A stretch of DNA of 64,000 nucleotides from Phoebastria nigripes (taxonomy: Eukaryota; Chordata; Aves; Procellariiformes; Diomedeidae). Numbering within the stretch: the stretch's first letter is position 1; every line of letters begins with the position of its first letter. A program made the translations under genes and the position numbers. The stretch spans positions 4,798,361 through 4,862,360 of the forward strand of contig JAYKAV010000112.1 of the NCBI GenBank assembly GCA_035582835.1. The letters are read 5' to 3'. A model generated the notes under the pieces. It did no database searches. It worked only from the letters and a program-made list of their open reading frames with translations, and had not been told where the DNA came from. Below, piece by piece: positions 62,001-64,000 of this stretch.

Positions 62001-63368
62001 TCTGCAAATCAGTTTGCTCTTTTACAAAAAGAATAGCTTCATGCTATTTCTCTGCATGATTTTGCAAAATACGTTTCCAGAGGGGAGCTTTCTTACACAT
62101 ATGCAGAACAAATCTTAGCAAAACATTTCACTTTCTTCTATCTTCAGACTTATGAAAATGAACTCCATCATGAGTTTTCAAAGTGTGGGTTTAAGCAAAA
62201 GCTCTGAAGGCATTTCAGTGCTGATTCTGATGCAGCTGTTAGTTTAAGGAATCTCTTTTTAAACTGGAGGTGGCTGTTAATTATATTCAGGCAAGGAAAA
62301 TGCAGTATTGAGCTGGATAAACTGTAGTTTAGCTGATACTTACTTTGAGGTTGGGTGTGGCAGGTAAAAAAGACGTTCTGTCAGAAAAATAAAAGGAGGA
62401 GGACTGGTTTAAAATTTAATACAACTAATTTTTAACAACCTTCTCTAAAATTTTCTCCTTCTGCAACATATTTTACCAGCAGTGCCATCCGGGAGAGCAC
62501 CACCCTGCTTCGACTGCTGGGTTTTAAANCATTGCAATGCTTCTGGCTTTCCAAATTTTGATGTGACTTTTAGATGCTCAGTGCAATTCACTTTAGGACA
62601 TGTAGTATACATGAATTTTGTTTCCCGGTCCTTTAGGTATAAGGAGGTGCCTAGTGGCTCTGTAAACGCCGAATGGCAGTGTGTAAGACTGTAAGTGTTA
62701 GGCAACTGGTAGAGAGGGAGCGGGGGAATCGAGGGAGGAGAGCATGTTGTCCCCGTGGGTCTGACTTCAGCTTGTTGGCTTGCAGCTTCCCCGTGGACCG
62801 TCACCGCATCCCGTCTCTGGTTCTGCGGGTTAGCCTACGCGATCGCCCCCCTGAGACTCTGTGGGCATCACGGCCTTACGAAATGGTTCATTTAATTCCT
62901 CGGGATGATAATAACATTTGGTGGGGAAGCTTTAAGTGTGGAGTGGCTGACTGCCCTTTGCGCCTGGAGCTTAGCCACTGTTTTGCTTGCCAGTTGCGCT
63001 TCTCCTTCCCAAATGTGGCCGGGGCCATCCGCTCCCAGCACAGGAGTGATGCTCTCCCCTTGGGAGCCGCCTGCCCCTCTGCTTTGATTCGGACCATACT
63101 GCCTGGGAACTGCTTTCCTGCCCTCCCCGGGCCCAGAGCGGGTGGGAGAGCAGNGGGACACGCCAGGCTAATTATACGCACAGTTTCCCAGCCTGCCAGG
63201 TTTACCAGGTGAAGTAAAATTAGTTATCTATTCAGATTTTTCTCACCTTGTGGATGAAATGAGGCGTGGGTAAGGGTGTCTGAGGCCTTATGCCATATTG
63301 TGAGCAGCGGGGGATGAAGAAGAAGCTGACGTACATCTCCTCTCCAGCATATGCACGCTGGTTGCCGC

Positions 63369-63390
63369 TGTATTTTATATATGTATATAT
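63369..63390. repeat. Short TATA-type alternating tract
   Basis: TTTTATATATGTATATATAA is a short AT microsatellite near the right end of the window. Confidence 0.7.
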
Positions 63391-64000
63391 AATTCAGTCT
63401 TTCAGTGCTGGATAATAATGCAGTGGTCTTTCTGGTAGCGGCAGGCAACAAATTATAAAGATCAAAACTCTCCCACTTGGATATCTGCAATTTTGAATGT
63501 ACTCACATAGCCTTTTTTCCAGGAAAACCACAATCGCATCTATCACTCAAGCTGTTTTTTAAGATTCTCTCCTCCCTGTCCGTCCCCTCCCCGGACTCCC
63601 TTGATCTGCAAGGAGGTGACAGTTGTGGGAGGATTGAGCCAAGTCTGGTTTTTAGGTATTAGGAGGTACTTAGAGGAGTTTCTGCTGAGACCACCATCTG
63701 GACAGAGATTCATTTGCTGAGGAGCTGCGGCGATTCCAGGGAAAAACTGTTCCGATGTGGTGTGTACGTGTATGGTACTAGCAGTCTGAAAAGGCATTAA
63801 GGGAAGGTANAGGCTGCTATATGGTTACTTTAGGACTGCGTGTTTCTTGAAGATTTAGCTGGACGAAAAATAGCAGGAAGTCTGGGCAAATGAGCAGATC
63901 TGTTTCTTAGAGGGATTGGTGCCAACCTCTGTAATGCACTGGGTAGGCAAAAGGCTCTAATTATTGTTAATTGCTCCTATATGGCAAATTCAATAATAAT

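Overview
The window is vertebrate nuclear DNA, most probably from a bird. It is gene-poor, intron-containing and AT-leaning, with two sharp CpG islands. Its recognisable transposons are CR1 LINEs, several ending in the octamer-type tails (ATTCTATG / ATTCTGTG) typical of sauropsid CR1. Isolated single n bases and one 286-base run of n (44842-45127) suggest a draft assembly. Nearly all longer open frames are chance frames in non-coding or GC-rich sequence. I see no prokaryotic or viral gene set and no CRISPR array.

Only two protein-coding genes can be supported, each by one small exon, and they point away from each other. On the minus strand, a CpG island at about 2340-2930 contains a first coding exon (2507-2556, MAEGSPTSLLHLSIIRW followed by a GT donor) that fits the start of RFX8. 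Positions 1-2506 are its first intron, and the DNA-binding-domain exons lie beyond the left edge. On the plus strand, a larger CpG island at about 43560-44841 is the promoter and 5' UTR region of a germinal-centre-kinase-type Ste20 kinase. Its 66-nt second coding exon (45328-45393) encodes the glycine-rich loop and fits MAP4K4. The first coding exon is not visible and most likely lies inside the assembly gap. Everything from 45394 to the right edge is MAP4K4 intron 2. RFX8 and MAP4K4 are, from general knowledge, also divergent neighbours in mammals, so each call supports the other.

The roughly 40 kb between the islands holds no exon I can support. It contains a rearranged CR1 (about 23265-24105, with its middle inverted), a canonical CR1 3' end (about 31700-32293), a CR1 tail remnant (31433-31470) and an old CR1-like copy (about 42050-42640). 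It also contains a palindromic ancient repeat near 6.1 kb, a diverged pair of about 90-bp repeats at 37261 and 38383, some short tandem duplications and homopolymer tracts. Intron 2 of MAP4K4 holds simple repeats, a CpG-bearing block with CRE/CCAAT-type motifs at about 47.78-47.88 kb, and a 179-codon unexplained frame at 62673-63212 that I do not accept as a gene.

I did not find a new biological system. The most useful observations are the RFX8 first exon, the MAP4K4 first exon lost in the gap, the inverted CR1 segment, the upstream ORFs in the putative MAP4K4 leader, and a few candidate regulatory blocks.
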